Of a DNA stretch of 47,100 nt, positions 34,891-43,255 are shown one piece after another. The stretch comes from a virus. Position 1 is the stretch's first letter. Every line of letters starts with the position of its first letter. The DNA lies in IMG/VR virus record IMGVR_UViG_3300035698_006217, positions 1-47,100 of that record. One strand, written 5' to 3'. The position numbers were made by a program, and so were the translations under genes. The notes below the pieces were generated by a model, which saw only the letters and a list, made by a program, of their open reading frames with translations, did no database searches and had not been told where the DNA came from.

Positions 34891-34919
34891 ATTAGAACAT
34901 AATCAGTTTTCATAGTCAA
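34891..34919 (-). promoter_or_regulatory. Promoter for the proximal half of the tRNA array
   Basis: Minus-strand TTGACT (34914-34919), 17 bp, TCTAAT (34891-34896). The TTGACTATGA start is the same as in the 24822-24850 promoter. Confidence 0.7.
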
Positions 34920-34991
34920 CTTTTTTTCAGTTTTTTTATTTCGTATCAGAGGTTTGAATTCCTCTCTCTCGTAAATTGTTCGTATACTGTA

Positions 34992-35258
34992 TCAGGTTGT
35001 TTTTGTTCCGTCAACCTTTATTTCAACTTTATTTCCATCTTTATCAAAAATCTCAAAATCCATCACACTCACTATATCGGTAAGGTAAAATGTTACTGCA
35101 CCATCTTTACTAGTTCCAGTGAATGCCGCAGTTCCATCCTTTAAGTTACTTACCATCTGACAAACGCTATTCTTAATGAAAATAGTACCATTACTTACAT
35201 ATTTAAATGTCTTATCTAGTTTGTCTGCCGTTACTCGTACTGTTCTCCGTTTCTTCAT
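34992..35258 (-). CDS. Hypothetical protein, 88 aa
   Basis: Basic N-terminus (MKKRRTVRVTADKLDKTFKY) then alternating strands (TAAFTGTSKDGAVTFYLTDI) and an acidic-basic tail. Possibly a small beta-barrel; no family is recognised. Confidence 0.55.
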   Translation of the reverse strand: MKKRRTVRVTADKLDKTFKYVSNGTIFIKNSVCQMVSNLKDGTAAFTGTSKDGAVTFYLTDIVSVMDFEIFDKDGNKVEIKVDGTKTT

Positions 35259-35511
35259 GATCCTAATGTACTATATTCATACCCCACATGCAACAAAAAA
35301 GCGATCTATTTTTTAGACCGCTTTTTTCTTTCCCTATAAGGGTGTATTTATGCGGTCTAGCTAGATACATCCCTCCACTGTCACCCAATTATAAATCGGG
35401 AGGCGTACTAAATGTTTCGGTTGCGCTATAAATGATCTCATGTGTTCTCTTTTCATTAAATACTTACACCATGTAAATATAAAAACAAGAGTTTTTTGGA
35501 TTTATTTTTAA
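35259..35511. other. Gene-free region with terminators
   Basis: It holds the bidirectional terminator at 35299-35331 and a second hairpin closed by GGGATGTAT/ATACACCC (about 35339-35375). The rest is AT-rich with no open frame or promoter I could support. Confidence 0.5.
35299..35331 (-). terminator. Bidirectional terminator
   Basis: GCG(A)TCTA / TAGA(C)CGC stem flanked by A6 and T6, so a T-run follows the hairpin on both strands. It follows the 35512-36165 gene. Confidence 0.75.
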
Positions 35512-36165
35512 TTAATATACAAATGTTGGAACTATAGTATATTTTATATTGAATGCATTCATTAATATTTGAACTTCCTTTAAGCATTCATCTTGTCCAC
35601 CACCTGTTATATATGACCCATTCCATGTTTTAAGTTCCCCGAGAGAAATATCAGGCATATACAATGGATCATCTTCGAAATAATCTTGCCAGTCGTCTGG
35701 AAATTCATGTTTCCATTGTTCTGGGTCGATATCTCTCGAATCATTAAATCCAAGATTAACCATATATCGTATTGCTTTTTGTATAAATCCAATATCTGCG
35801 CCATTGTCCATCCAAGTTCGGAAGAACCCATAACCTTTATCTATCCATATTGTATCAGATGATTGAAGTTTTTCGGCAAGTTCTTCAGATTCGGTTAATT
35901 TCCACAACATATTTATTATGTCATCTTTGGTATCGTCTCCGACAGTATCTGGTCCATTATAAAAGTATAAAATCCTATGATTAGAGAGTAAGAATTGACC
36001 AAAATCCTCAATATCAAAATATATTGAATCTTTGTACATTGGTTGGATATCTACAACGATAACATCTCTTGATCTTTTTTCACAAAGTATATCTCTGAAT
36101 TGGGTTAATTTTAGATCATTTTCTTGAATTACTTTATTAATTAGTGATTTTAGTATTATTTTCAT
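35512..36165 (-). CDS. Conserved hypothetical protein, 217 aa
   Basis: From MKIILKSLINKVIQENDLKL. DVIVVDIQPMYKDSIYFDIE and ILYFYNGPDTVGDDTKDDII look like strands of an alpha/beta enzyme or PIN-like domain with conserved Asp residues. It overlaps the 3' end of the CCA-adding enzyme gene by 29 bp. Function unknown. Confidence 0.6.
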   Translation of the reverse strand: MKIILKSLINKVIQENDLKLTQFRDILCEKRSRDVIVVDIQPMYKDSIYFDIEDFGQFLLSNHRILYFYNGPDTVGDDTKDDIINMLWKLTESEELAEKLQSSDTIWIDKGYGFFRTWMDNGADIGFIQKAIRYMVNLGFNDSRDIDPEQWKHEFPDDWQDYFEDDPLYMPDISLGELKTWNGSYITGGGQDECLKEVQILMNAFNIKYTIVPTFVY

Positions 36166-37606
36166 ACAACTCCAATATCTTATTCCGAATGTCCTCATCA
36201 GTTACAGCGTCTAGATCCACTTCATATGCCCAGTTGACCATTGCTTTTAGAATGTCACCCAATTCCTTTCCTTGTTTAAGTCCAGTTATTTGAGCAACAA
36301 CGGCACCATTTATTCTTGCCTTTATCCTATCAAGAGCGTCACCTTTCGAATTCATGTCAGCTACTAAATCTTCTGCGTATTTGATATTAGCCAGCACACC
36401 AGAGTCATCAATATCTCCTCTGGACATCTGATCGGCAAATAATACTTCCCTCAACGTATCCCAATTTGGATCAGACACGATGTTGAAGATAGTCTTTTTA
36501 TTTAACCCACTAAATTCATGAACCTTCATATGATTTGCGGCGGCGAATGAAACAGTATTCTTAATCGCAGACGACCACTTCAGTCGTTTTGCGATCCCGT
36601 CGATTAATTCTACACTTTGTTTATCGTGACCATGATAGGTTGGGTGACCGTCCTTTGGTTCGGATACTGGACCGCCCTTTCCAAGATCATGGAAAGCTAT
36701 TGCAATATTAACGATAGGATCATTAGACCTTGAATTCTCTAATGCCCTCAATGTGTGTTCGTATGCGTCCCCTTCTGGATGATGTTCTGGGTTCTGCTTT
36801 CGTCCTTTAAGCTTGGATAGTTCAGGAAGTATAATATCAAGCAGTCCTATCTCATCTAGTTTCTGGATGTAGCTCGATAGTGCCTTACCACTGGATGCAC
36901 TCTTCTTGAGTTCATCTGCGATACGTTCCGCCGATAGCAATTTGACAGTGTGATTGAGATCAATCATCGCCTGTTTTGTTTTAGGTTCTATATTAAATCC
37001 ATACTTAGAAGAGAATCGAAGACCTCTTAGAATTCGTAAAGCATCTTCAGAAAAGCGTTCTATTGGTTCCCCGACAGCCTTGATGAGTCCACTTTCTATA
37101 TCAGAAATACCATCATGATAATCGACCAATTGCCCTTCCTTATTAATACCCATTGAGTTAATGGTGAAATCTCTACGTTCTGAATCTTGCTTGAATGACT
37201 GAATTATTTCAACACTATCAGGTCTTCTAGAATCTGAACTACCGGCTTCACTACGGAATGAAGCAACTTCGTATTCATGTCCATGATAATGGATCATTAT
37301 GATACCAAAATCTTGGGATTGACCGATTGCATTCCATTTGAAATTATCCTTAACCTTATCCATCGGGACATTTGTTGCAACATCAACGTCTTTAATAGGC
37401 TTATCAAGAACGATATCTCTTGCGGCTCCACCAACGATGTATGCTTCGCCACCGAGCTTCTCTAGTTCACCTAAAACCTCAACACCATATTTCAACATTT
37501 CATTGCTGACTAATAGGGCATTCCAGTTCTTCGGTGCGTCCTTTATTGCAGATGATTCCTTTTCAAGAATCACTTGCGCTATTAAAGATTTTAGGTTAAT
37601 TGCCAT
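36137..37606 (-). CDS. cca: CCA-adding enzyme / class II tRNA nucleotidyltransferase
   Basis: 489 aa. Catalytic head: EAYIVGGAARDIVLDKPIKD followed by VDVAT (GGxxR and DxD), then RRPDSVEII, ERRDFTINSM and the RFSEDALRILRGLRFSSKYG segment used for nucleotide recognition. The C-terminal HD domain HTLRALEN ... IAFHDLGKGG ... HDKQSVELI is the phosphohydrolase-type extension. It adds or repairs the 3' CCA of tRNAs. Most tRNAs here encode CCA, but two do not, so it may mature those or repair damaged ends. Confidence 0.92.
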   Translation of the reverse strand: MAINLKSLIAQVILEKESSAIKDAPKNWNALLVSNEMLKYGVEVLGELEKLGGEAYIVGGAARDIVLDKPIKDVDVATNVPMDKVKDNFKWNAIGQSQDFGIIMIHYHGHEYEVASFRSEAGSSDSRRPDSVEIIQSFKQDSERRDFTINSMGINKEGQLVDYHDGISDIESGLIKAVGEPIERFSEDALRILRGLRFSSKYGFNIEPKTKQAMIDLNHTVKLLSAERIADELKKSASSGKALSSYIQKLDEIGLLDIILPELSKLKGRKQNPEHHPEGDAYEHTLRALENSRSNDPIVNIAIAFHDLGKGGPVSEPKDGHPTYHGHDKQSVELIDGIAKRLKWSSAIKNTVSFAAANHMKVHEFSGLNKKTIFNIVSDPNWDTLREVLFADQMSRGDIDDSGVLANIKYAEDLVADMNSKGDALDRIKARINGAVVAQITGLKQGKELGDILKAMVNWAYEVDLDAVTDEDIRNKILELYENNTKITN

Positions 37607-37614
37607 GATTAATA

Positions 37615-37974
37615 TTAGTCTCCCATTCCAAACATTCCGCCACCCTCATCCTCGATCATATCACTCGCAGTATCTTTGGCGATTTCTAGTGCACTATCCC
37701 AGTCTTGACTGTTTAATGCATCCTCAACGCCATCAATACCATTTGCAAATGTTGCGGTGTCTGCCAAATCCGATGAAGTAAGACCCATCAATTCCTTTGA
37801 TAGAATATGGTCGATGAGAAATACTGCTGTTTCTCTTAAACCGAACTTATTTATTCTATCTTGGATCGTCTTGATCCCATTAGCCGAAAACCCTTCTACC
37901 AACATCTTGGATTCCTTTGCCCTCTTCGGAAATAATCGTTCCTCTATTTTACTATATTCGTTATCAAATTTCAT
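37615..37974 (-). CDS. Hypothetical protein, 119 aa
   Basis: MKFDNEYSKIEERLFPKRAK..., helical, with an acidic Gly/Met-rich tail. It sits 8 bp upstream of the CCA enzyme and 2 bp after the 108-aa gene, so it is operonic. No family. Confidence 0.6.
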   Translation of the reverse strand: MKFDNEYSKIEERLFPKRAKESKMLVEGFSANGIKTIQDRINKFGLRETAVFLIDHILSKELMGLTSSDLADTATFANGIDGVEDALNSQDWDSALEIAKDTASDMIEDEGGGMFGMGD

Positions 37975-37976
37975 AA

Positions 37977-38303
37977 TTACACCTCTTCAATATTTTCTAT
38001 ATTTTCAAATTCATTATTATATGGATATCCCTGAAATGCATCAGCCTCATATTCCACTTGTAAATCTTCATCGTAGGCTCTGACTTTAACATCTCTCCCA
38101 CCTGCACCGTCTACATTTGTATCAGTTATTGCGACCACTTGCCAGACAAAAGCTTGTTTTTCTGCCTCGGTACTCTCATCTGATAGCTTTTCGAGTTCAC
38201 CTTCACCATGTACATGCTTCCAATCTCTGTTGCTCATGCCGGGTGGATAGTTCCCAATATCTTCATATATCGTCTGTAATTTTACTTCATCATGCGTAAT
38301 CAT
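37977..38303 (-). CDS. Hypothetical acidic protein, 108 aa
   Basis: MITHDEVKLQTIYEDIGNYP..., with WQVVAITDTNVDGAGGRDVK. First gene of the group running to 35512; AAAGGAGTATAC precedes the start. No family is recognised. Confidence 0.6.
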   Translation of the reverse strand: MITHDEVKLQTIYEDIGNYPPGMSNRDWKHVHGEGELEKLSDESTEAEKQAFVWQVVAITDTNVDGAGGRDVKVRAYDEDLQVEYEADAFQGYPYNNEFENIENIEEV

Positions 38304-38380
38304 AAGTATACTCCTTTAAAATATTTACAAAAAAGTGGAGATTAAACAAGATAATTTTGTAAATAATTACATGGATAAGT

Positions 38381-38902
38381 TTGATACATTTTTTTGAAGG
38401 ATGGAAGTTTAACGTAGACACCAACGAATATACCCCGACAATTAATACGAGCGATGTAGACGATGATGCATTTGATAAATTTCGGGATAAATATAAGAAA
38501 ACGTTAAGTACCATAGATGACGATGATGGAAATGAACGGAAGTTTAAAGGTGAACACCCAAGCGTCAAGGTGTTTTTACAAGCCATTGATAATGGCGATG
38601 AGATTCCAGATCTATTTTTGCCTGAATTTACGGGTCCAAAGGGGGTTCTAAGACTTAGGGCATTATTTAGTAGGATGATCAAGCGGGGAGTTCCATCGAC
38701 CCATTATCCTAAAAATCTAGTTAATCACTTCTTAACATATTCAACCCCGAACTCTTCCGTATATAAGTTCTTGGATCGTAATTTTAAGCACGATGTCATC
38801 CCATCAAGCAGGTTTAGTAAGAAAGGGGATAGAACTATTAATACCACAGCCAAGAGTAAGTATAAGAGGTATAAGGATATCCGAAATGAAACAGAGAGCT
38901 AA
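38381..38902 (+). CDS. Hypothetical protein, about 175 aa, possible 5' frameshift
   Basis: The frame opens only at a TTG (38381). Removing one T from the T7 run at 38389-38395 would join it to ATG 38371 and give MDKFDTFFEGWKFNVDTNEY, a much more natural start. The body has an acidic segment (TINTSDVDDDAFDKF) and a basic C-terminus. Either a sequencing error, a decayed start or a slippage site. Function unknown. Confidence 0.55.
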   Translation: MIHFFEGWKFNVDTNEYTPTINTSDVDDDAFDKFRDKYKKTLSTIDDDDGNERKFKGEHPSVKVFLQAIDNGDEIPDLFLPEFTGPKGVLRLRALFSRMIKRGVPSTHYPKNLVNHFLTYSTPNSSVYKFLDRNFKHDVIPSSRFSKKGDRTINTTAKSKYKRYKDIRNETES

Positions 38903-39273
38903 TCGGCTTCCTTATTCTTTTCTAGTTCAATCTCATTGATATACCACTCCTTAGTCTTCTGTTCATCCGTGGCGTAGTCGTGCCAATCTAATGCTCTGAC
39001 TCCATATTTAACGTCATAGCATGGCACAAACTTTATATTAACCACTGGGGGTGCATGTCTCTCTTCACCATGTGGACCAATATTATCCATTGCGTGTTGG
39101 ACTTTGTATACAAATTTACCAAGATGATATATCTGAATTGGTATTCCCTTTTTCAAATCTTTTACAAATTCCTCTACAAATACTGCCAGTATACGCTTGC
39201 AGTCACCTCGATACACTCCAGTTATTGCGGATATTCTTTTAGACATTCCGTTCAAATATTCATTTATATTCAT
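38899..39273 (-). CDS. HU/IHF-like DNA-binding protein candidate
   Basis: 124 aa. Residues about 5-55 (MSKRISAITGVYRGDCKRIL, AVFVEEFVKDLKKGIPIQI, YHLGKFVYK) show the helix-helix-strand order and GxF strand of HU/IHF-type proteins. The longer C-terminus is phage-specific. The stop overlaps that of the convergent 38381-38902 gene by 4 bp. Moderately supported. Confidence 0.55.
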   Translation of the reverse strand: MNINEYLNGMSKRISAITGVYRGDCKRILAVFVEEFVKDLKKGIPIQIYHLGKFVYKVQHAMDNIGPHGEERHAPPVVNIKFVPCYDVKYGVRALDWHDYATDEQKTKEWYINEIELEKNKEAD

Positions 39274-39294
39274 ATAAGTATTTACTAATAAACA

Positions 39295-39323
39295 TTGACA
39301 TTCAATGGGTAATTTGATATATT
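39295..39323 (+). promoter_or_regulatory. Sigma70-like promoter for thyX
   Basis: Plus-strand TTGACA (39295-39300), 17 bp, TATATT (39318-39323), with TTTGA before the -10. It lies 26 bp ahead of the ThyX start; GATAAATAAATTAAAAGGA follows. Confidence 0.78.
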
Positions 39324-39348
39324 AGATAAATAAATTAAAAGGATAGTT

Positions 39349-39981
39349 ATGATAAATGTAGAATTATTGGATAGTTTTGGGGGAGATTTGATGGTAGTAA
39401 ATACTGCTAGAGTGTCTTTTGGTAAAGAGAAGGATATAATGGATATGGGAGATGCTAAATTAATTAATTATTTAGTTAAACACGGACACACGTCACCATT
39501 CAGACATCCACAGTTGCAATATAGGATATCATGTCCAATATTTGTAGAACGACAGTTATTCAAACATCAAGTTGGAATGTCTGCTAATAGTATAAGCGGA
39601 CGATATGTAGACTTCTCAGATGAATATACTGTGCCAACAGAATTAAGAAAACAATCAACAGATTCTAAACAAGGGAGCGATGGGACATTAAATAGACCAG
39701 ACTTATTGAACTTAATGAGTACCCACATTAATAACGGAAGTGAATTATATTCCGATCTCTGTAATGCGGGGGTGGCAAAGGAACAAGCTAGAATGATTCT
39801 TCCTTTAGCATTAAATACAAAATTTATATGGACTGGATCATTTTTATCATTTACCCATTTATTCAATTTGCGACTGAAACCAGATGCTCAACAGGAAACC
39901 AGAGAGGTAGTAACCGAGATATTAAATCAAGTTAAGATGCTATCCCAATTTGAGTATTCAATTAAGGCATTTGGCGTATAA
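39349..39981 (+). CDS. thyX: Flavin-dependent thymidylate synthase
   Basis: 210 aa. The substrate/FAD-binding motif appears as FKHQVGMSANSISGRYVDF, the ThyX motif with a HQ variant of the usual HR. HGHTSPFRHPQLQYRISCP and a C-terminal QARMILPLALNTKFIWTGSF are also family-typical. It makes dTMP from dUMP using FAD, folate and NADPH. It opens the plus-strand unit of DNA-metabolism genes and has its own early promoter. Confidence 0.92.
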   Translation: MINVELLDSFGGDLMVVNTARVSFGKEKDIMDMGDAKLINYLVKHGHTSPFRHPQLQYRISCPIFVERQLFKHQVGMSANSISGRYVDFSDEYTVPTELRKQSTDSKQGSDGTLNRPDLLNLMSTHINNGSELYSDLCNAGVAKEQARMILPLALNTKFIWTGSFLSFTHLFNLRLKPDAQQETREVVTEILNQVKMLSQFEYSIKAFGV

Positions 39982-40029
39982 ATAAACTTGACAAATTAAC
40001 CTTTTAGGTAAATAATAGTAGGATTGATC

Positions 40030-40305
40030 ATGATATTTGGAAATAAAAATAAAAAAGAATTCATTAACAGAGGATTGTACTTCATCAATAATGGTGAGTG
40101 GAAAGGATGCTTTGTAATGAATCTTGTTGAATTCAATACCGACACCGATATTGCACTTGCAGTCTACCCAGAGGGTGATAAGATGGATCTTTCTAAGGAA
40201 AAGATACAAAAGTATTTTGACGATGGATATTTTGAATTCGTTGAAGTTATACCTAAAAAGATTTATAAAGTCTGTCTCGCCCAACATACTGGAGGTGTAT
40301 CATGA
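40030..40305 (+). CDS. Hypothetical protein, 91 aa
   Basis: MIFGNKNKKEFINRGLYFIN..., with ALAVYPEGDKMDLSKEKIQK. AGGATTGATC and an upstream GGTAAATAAT precede the ATG. The stop overlaps the start of the exonuclease gene (ATGATA). No family. Confidence 0.6.
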   Translation: MIFGNKNKKEFINRGLYFINNGEWKGCFVMNLVEFNTDTDIALAVYPEGDKMDLSKEKIQKYFDDGYFEFVEVIPKKIYKVCLAQHTGGVS

Positions 40306-41153
40306 TATTGGTAATTGATGGAAACAATCTCGCAAACATGTGTTCCTACGTTGGTAAAAAACAAGAAAAACGCCTTACGAATAATAAAGGTGAAAATGTA
40401 AACACTGTAGATATTTTCATGAAGAGACTGTATGCCTTCTATGACACACTATATCCCGATAAGATAGTCATATGTTGGGATAGAAAATTAACCAAGGGTG
40501 TCAAGAATTTTAGGAAACAGGAATCCACCTATAAAGCCACCAGAGGTCCGAGCGATGAATGTCTATATAATCAATGTGATATTATAGAGGAACTCACTAA
40601 TCATCTTGGGATTAAAAACATTCATCCAAATATTATGGAAGCCGATGATGTAATCGCATGGATAGCCCACACATCTAAAGAGAAAATACTGATAGCATCG
40701 TTTGATAAGGATCTATTGCAATTGGTGAACCATAACGTAGAATATTACGATTTAAGGAAACGAGAGCGAATTACTGTTCAGAACTTTGAAGAACATAATA
40801 AGGTCACCAGAACTCGATTTCTACTATATAAAATGATTTTGGGAGACAGATCAGACAATATTGTCGGGTTAAAGGGTTACGGTAAAGTTAAGTCTAAGAG
40901 GTTGGCAGAGTCGGATACCCCATTTAAAGACCTAGACCAAGAGCAAATAAAGTTACTTATTAAGAATAAGAAATTAATGGATTTAAGAGATGGATATACG
41001 GAATATCCCGAAGAGATTGAAGTATACAGAGATCAGTTCAGAACAAAGTCTGTTCGGAATTTTGACAAGTTTATGTCGTTGGCTATATCAAATAATATCC
41101 AACATGTTAAAGATTATAAACATAAATGGGAAGATCTTTGTCTAAATAGTTAG
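40302..41153 (+). CDS. 5'-3' exonuclease / RNase H (FEN family)
   Basis: 283 aa, close to T4 RNase H length. Catalytic acidic residues are in MILVIDGNNLANM, VICWDRK, NIMEADDVIAWIA and ASFDKDLLQLV. The helix-3-turn-helix DNA-binding segment is ILGDRSDNIVGLKGYGKVKS. It removes RNA primers and 5' flaps during phage replication. It follows thyX in the same orientation. Confidence 0.92.
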   Translation: MILVIDGNNLANMCSYVGKKQEKRLTNNKGENVNTVDIFMKRLYAFYDTLYPDKIVICWDRKLTKGVKNFRKQESTYKATRGPSDECLYNQCDIIEELTNHLGIKNIHPNIMEADDVIAWIAHTSKEKILIASFDKDLLQLVNHNVEYYDLRKRERITVQNFEEHNKVTRTRFLLYKMILGDRSDNIVGLKGYGKVKSKRLAESDTPFKDLDQEQIKLLIKNKKLMDLRDGYTEYPEEIEVYRDQFRTKSVRNFDKFMSLAISNNIQHVKDYKHKWEDLCLNS

Positions 41154-41166
41154 AAGGAGAATACAA

Positions 41167-41526
41167 ATGGAACAATTCAATAGTAAAATAGATAGCATAC
41201 TGGGCGGAAAGGTAATGGATACAGACACTGGAACCGGAGACTTCGGAAAGGTTAAGGCCCCAGAAGCACCTGAAGCAGGTACAGGCGGTGATATACTCAT
41301 CATTCATTTAGAGAATGGAATGGAGCTTCATCTGCCAATGGCAGTCTGCCAAGCAATATCAAGTGCTGTTCAAGGACAAACAACGATGGCACCTACCCCT
41401 GAAACCCCCGAAGAGGAGCATGATGACGAATCCAAGGATAAGGATTCTGAAACCGCATTAGATTCACTAAATGATAGTGATGATGACAAGGATGATGACA
41501 AGGATGATGACAAGGATGAAGACTAA
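41167..41526 (+). CDS. Hypothetical acidic protein with Asp-rich tail, 119 aa
   Basis: MEQFNSKIDSILGGKVMDTD; the middle has DILIIHLENGMELHLPMAVC; the C-terminus is a DDDKDD repeat encoded by 9-bp units. It is preceded by TCTAAATAGTTAGAAGGAG, a late-motif plus Shine-Dalgarno. No family. Confidence 0.6.
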   Translation: MEQFNSKIDSILGGKVMDTDTGTGDFGKVKAPEAPEAGTGGDILIIHLENGMELHLPMAVCQAISSAVQGQTTMAPTPETPEEEHDDESKDKDSETALDSLNDSDDDKDDDKDDDKDED

Positions 41527-41696
41527 TGAGAAATATAGAAAATAGACCAATCGGATGCCAACATTGTGGTGCACAAATTAACGGACGTGAAAGTGAAATG
41601 AATACCCCTCAAGGAATTCTTCGTGAATGTCGATGGACTTGCCCTAGGTGTGGAAGACTTGCACGAGTAGAAGAGGAATATGATGAAGCTGAGTAA
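41526..41696 (+). CDS. Small zinc-ribbon protein, 56 aa
   Basis: MRNIENRPIGCQHCGAQING with a second CPRC pair near the end. It starts at a TAATG overlap with the upstream gene. Two CxxC pairs suggest a single zinc site; the role is unknown. Confidence 0.65.
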   Translation: MRNIENRPIGCQHCGAQINGRESEMNTPQGILRECRWTCPRCGRLARVEEEYDEAE

Positions 41697-42126
41697 AGAA
41701 CTCAAAACTTTTGGTGATATACTTGAGACTACAATAGATAAATCTATTGACGAGTCATATGCCGATTACGGTGGTACTAATACCATCGGGTCAGTACAAG
41801 GATCATCAAAGAATAAGTATACCCCGGCAACGGTTTTAAAAGCCCCCCCAATAAGGCATTTAAACCCTGATGTAAGTATGGGACAGGATGATCATGAAAC
41901 AAAGGCACCTGCACCATTTTTATATCCATTTGAGAGCTTGTTCAGAGAACTCATTGAGATTTTCTCCAGAGTAGAACAAGTTACTTACACCATGGATGGT
42001 GCAAGTGAAATGGCAACCTTGACCCAAAGTAAAAAACAAAGTGCCAAAGAGTCAGCCAAGGCTCTAGAAGAGATACAAAAAGAGTTAGCAAAAGTAATTA
42101 ATAACGTAGAAAGGATAACGATATGA
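41683..42126 (+). CDS. Hypothetical protein, 147 aa
   Basis: MKLSKELKTFGDILETTIDK..., with a proline/lysine-rich centre and a C-terminal coiled-coil-like segment (KESAKALEEIQKELAKVINN). It overlaps the zinc-ribbon gene end by 14 bp and the membrane gene start by ATGA. No family. Confidence 0.6.
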   Translation: MKLSKELKTFGDILETTIDKSIDESYADYGGTNTIGSVQGSSKNKYTPATVLKAPPIRHLNPDVSMGQDDHETKAPAPFLYPFESLFRELIEIFSRVEQVTYTMDGASEMATLTQSKKQSAKESAKALEEIQKELAKVINNVERITI

Positions 42127-42566
42127 TAGTGTTAATTTTGTTGTCACTAGTGACAACTGCAATTATATCCTTCCTGATTTCATTCGGGTTTTACTTCATA
42201 GCACCACAAATCGCATACAGCGTTTTCTGGATATGCTTTGGATTAATCCTTGTTGTAATGGAGCCAGTGAATAGGATGTTGAGAGCAAGAGGTGTTAAAT
42301 TAGAGGCATCGGCATATGAGAAGGCGATAGAATACGAAAAGATACACGGAAAGCAGTCTGTCATATTAGAATGTGAGTATTGTGGTGAAAAGAATGCCAC
42401 AAAGATAGGTCTAAATCAGGATAACGCATTCAAATGTAAGAAGTGTTCGAATGATAATAAAGTCACTATTCAATTCACAACTGTCCGTATAACTGATCCA
42501 TTGGAATTAGAATCTGGATTAGACAATGCCACCATAGTAAGCGAAACTGTGGAATTAATGGATTAA
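42123..42566 (+). CDS. Membrane protein with cytoplasmic zinc ribbon
   Basis: 147 aa. Two adjacent transmembrane helices (about residues 2-21 and 24-42), then a soluble domain with CEYCGEKN...CKKCSND, a zinc ribbon. Possibly an inner-membrane adaptor; the function is unknown. Confidence 0.7.
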   Translation: MIVLILLSLVTTAIISFLISFGFYFIAPQIAYSVFWICFGLILVVMEPVNRMLRARGVKLEASAYEKAIEYEKIHGKQSVILECEYCGEKNATKIGLNQDNAFKCKKCSNDNKVTIQFTTVRITDPLELESGLDNATIVSETVELMD

Positions 42567-42567
42567 T

Positions 42568-43044
42568 ATGATTGACAAAATAGAAGAGTTAGATTACGAT
42601 ACTAGGCAGAAATTAAAAGAGAACTACAAGGATGTGCCTAGTAGTAAAGTACTCTTGACTGAAAAAACAAAACAAGCACCTATGACGGATTTTGGTAAAG
42701 TAAGTGAAGAATTTTGGAGATCCTCTGGTGGAGGAAAACAATCCCAAAATTATGTGGAAGGATCTTTGAATGGTACATTCAATGATCGAATTCCATCTTT
42801 CGAATCTTTTACCGAAACTATTATGGAGGCTTTGAAATGTACCATAAGACGCCAATGTGAGCATGAGGAACTACCTACCGATATACTGAAACCATATTTA
42901 AATATGGTAGAGCAGTCGTTTAAATTACTATCTGAACGCTTAGATAGTGAATTGAATGACGGTATGGATGGTGTAGAACTAACTGCATATATGCATGGTG
43001 TTTTAAATGCATTTATTGAAACTAACATACAAAAGGACAATTAA
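42568..43044 (+). CDS. Hypothetical protein, 158 aa
   Basis: MIDKIEELDYDTRQKLKENY..., helical and soluble. Its stop lies in a 15-bp tandem repeat that also supplies the next gene's AAAAGGA. No family is recognised. Confidence 0.6.
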   Translation: MIDKIEELDYDTRQKLKENYKDVPSSKVLLTEKTKQAPMTDFGKVSEEFWRSSGGGKQSQNYVEGSLNGTFNDRIPSFESFTETIMEALKCTIRRQCEHEELPTDILKPYLNMVEQSFKLLSERLDSELNDGMDGVELTAYMHGVLNAFIETNIQKDN

Positions 43045-43060
43045 CAAAAGGACAATTAAC
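43031..43060 (+). repeat. 15-bp tandem repeat at a gene junction
   Basis: AAAAGGACAATTAAC occurs twice in succession. The first copy contains the stop codon of the 158-aa gene, and the second supplies a ribosome-binding-like AAAAGGA for the next gene. Confidence 0.9.
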
Positions 43061-43062
43061 AA

Positions 43063-43242
43063 ATGGACGTATCTAAAATGGACAAATTCACCATAAAGCG
43101 ATGGGCGGCATTAATTGATGGGGTTAATATAATCTACAATAAAGCTGAAGAATTCGGAGTGAGTGATAATAATGTATCATTAAAACAGAGTCATTTAATC
43201 AGATATATAGATGAAATAACTGAAAAAGTGAAAGTGTCGTAA
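43063..43242 (+). CDS. Small helical protein, 59 aa
   Basis: MDVSKMDKFTIKRWAALIDG... ending DEITEKVKVS, mostly helical. The last gene of the plus-strand unit, followed by a terminator. No family. Confidence 0.6.
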   Translation: MDVSKMDKFTIKRWAALIDGVNIIYNKAEEFGVSDNNVSLKQSHLIRYIDEITEKVKVS

Positions 43243-43255
43243 GACAATCTATATT

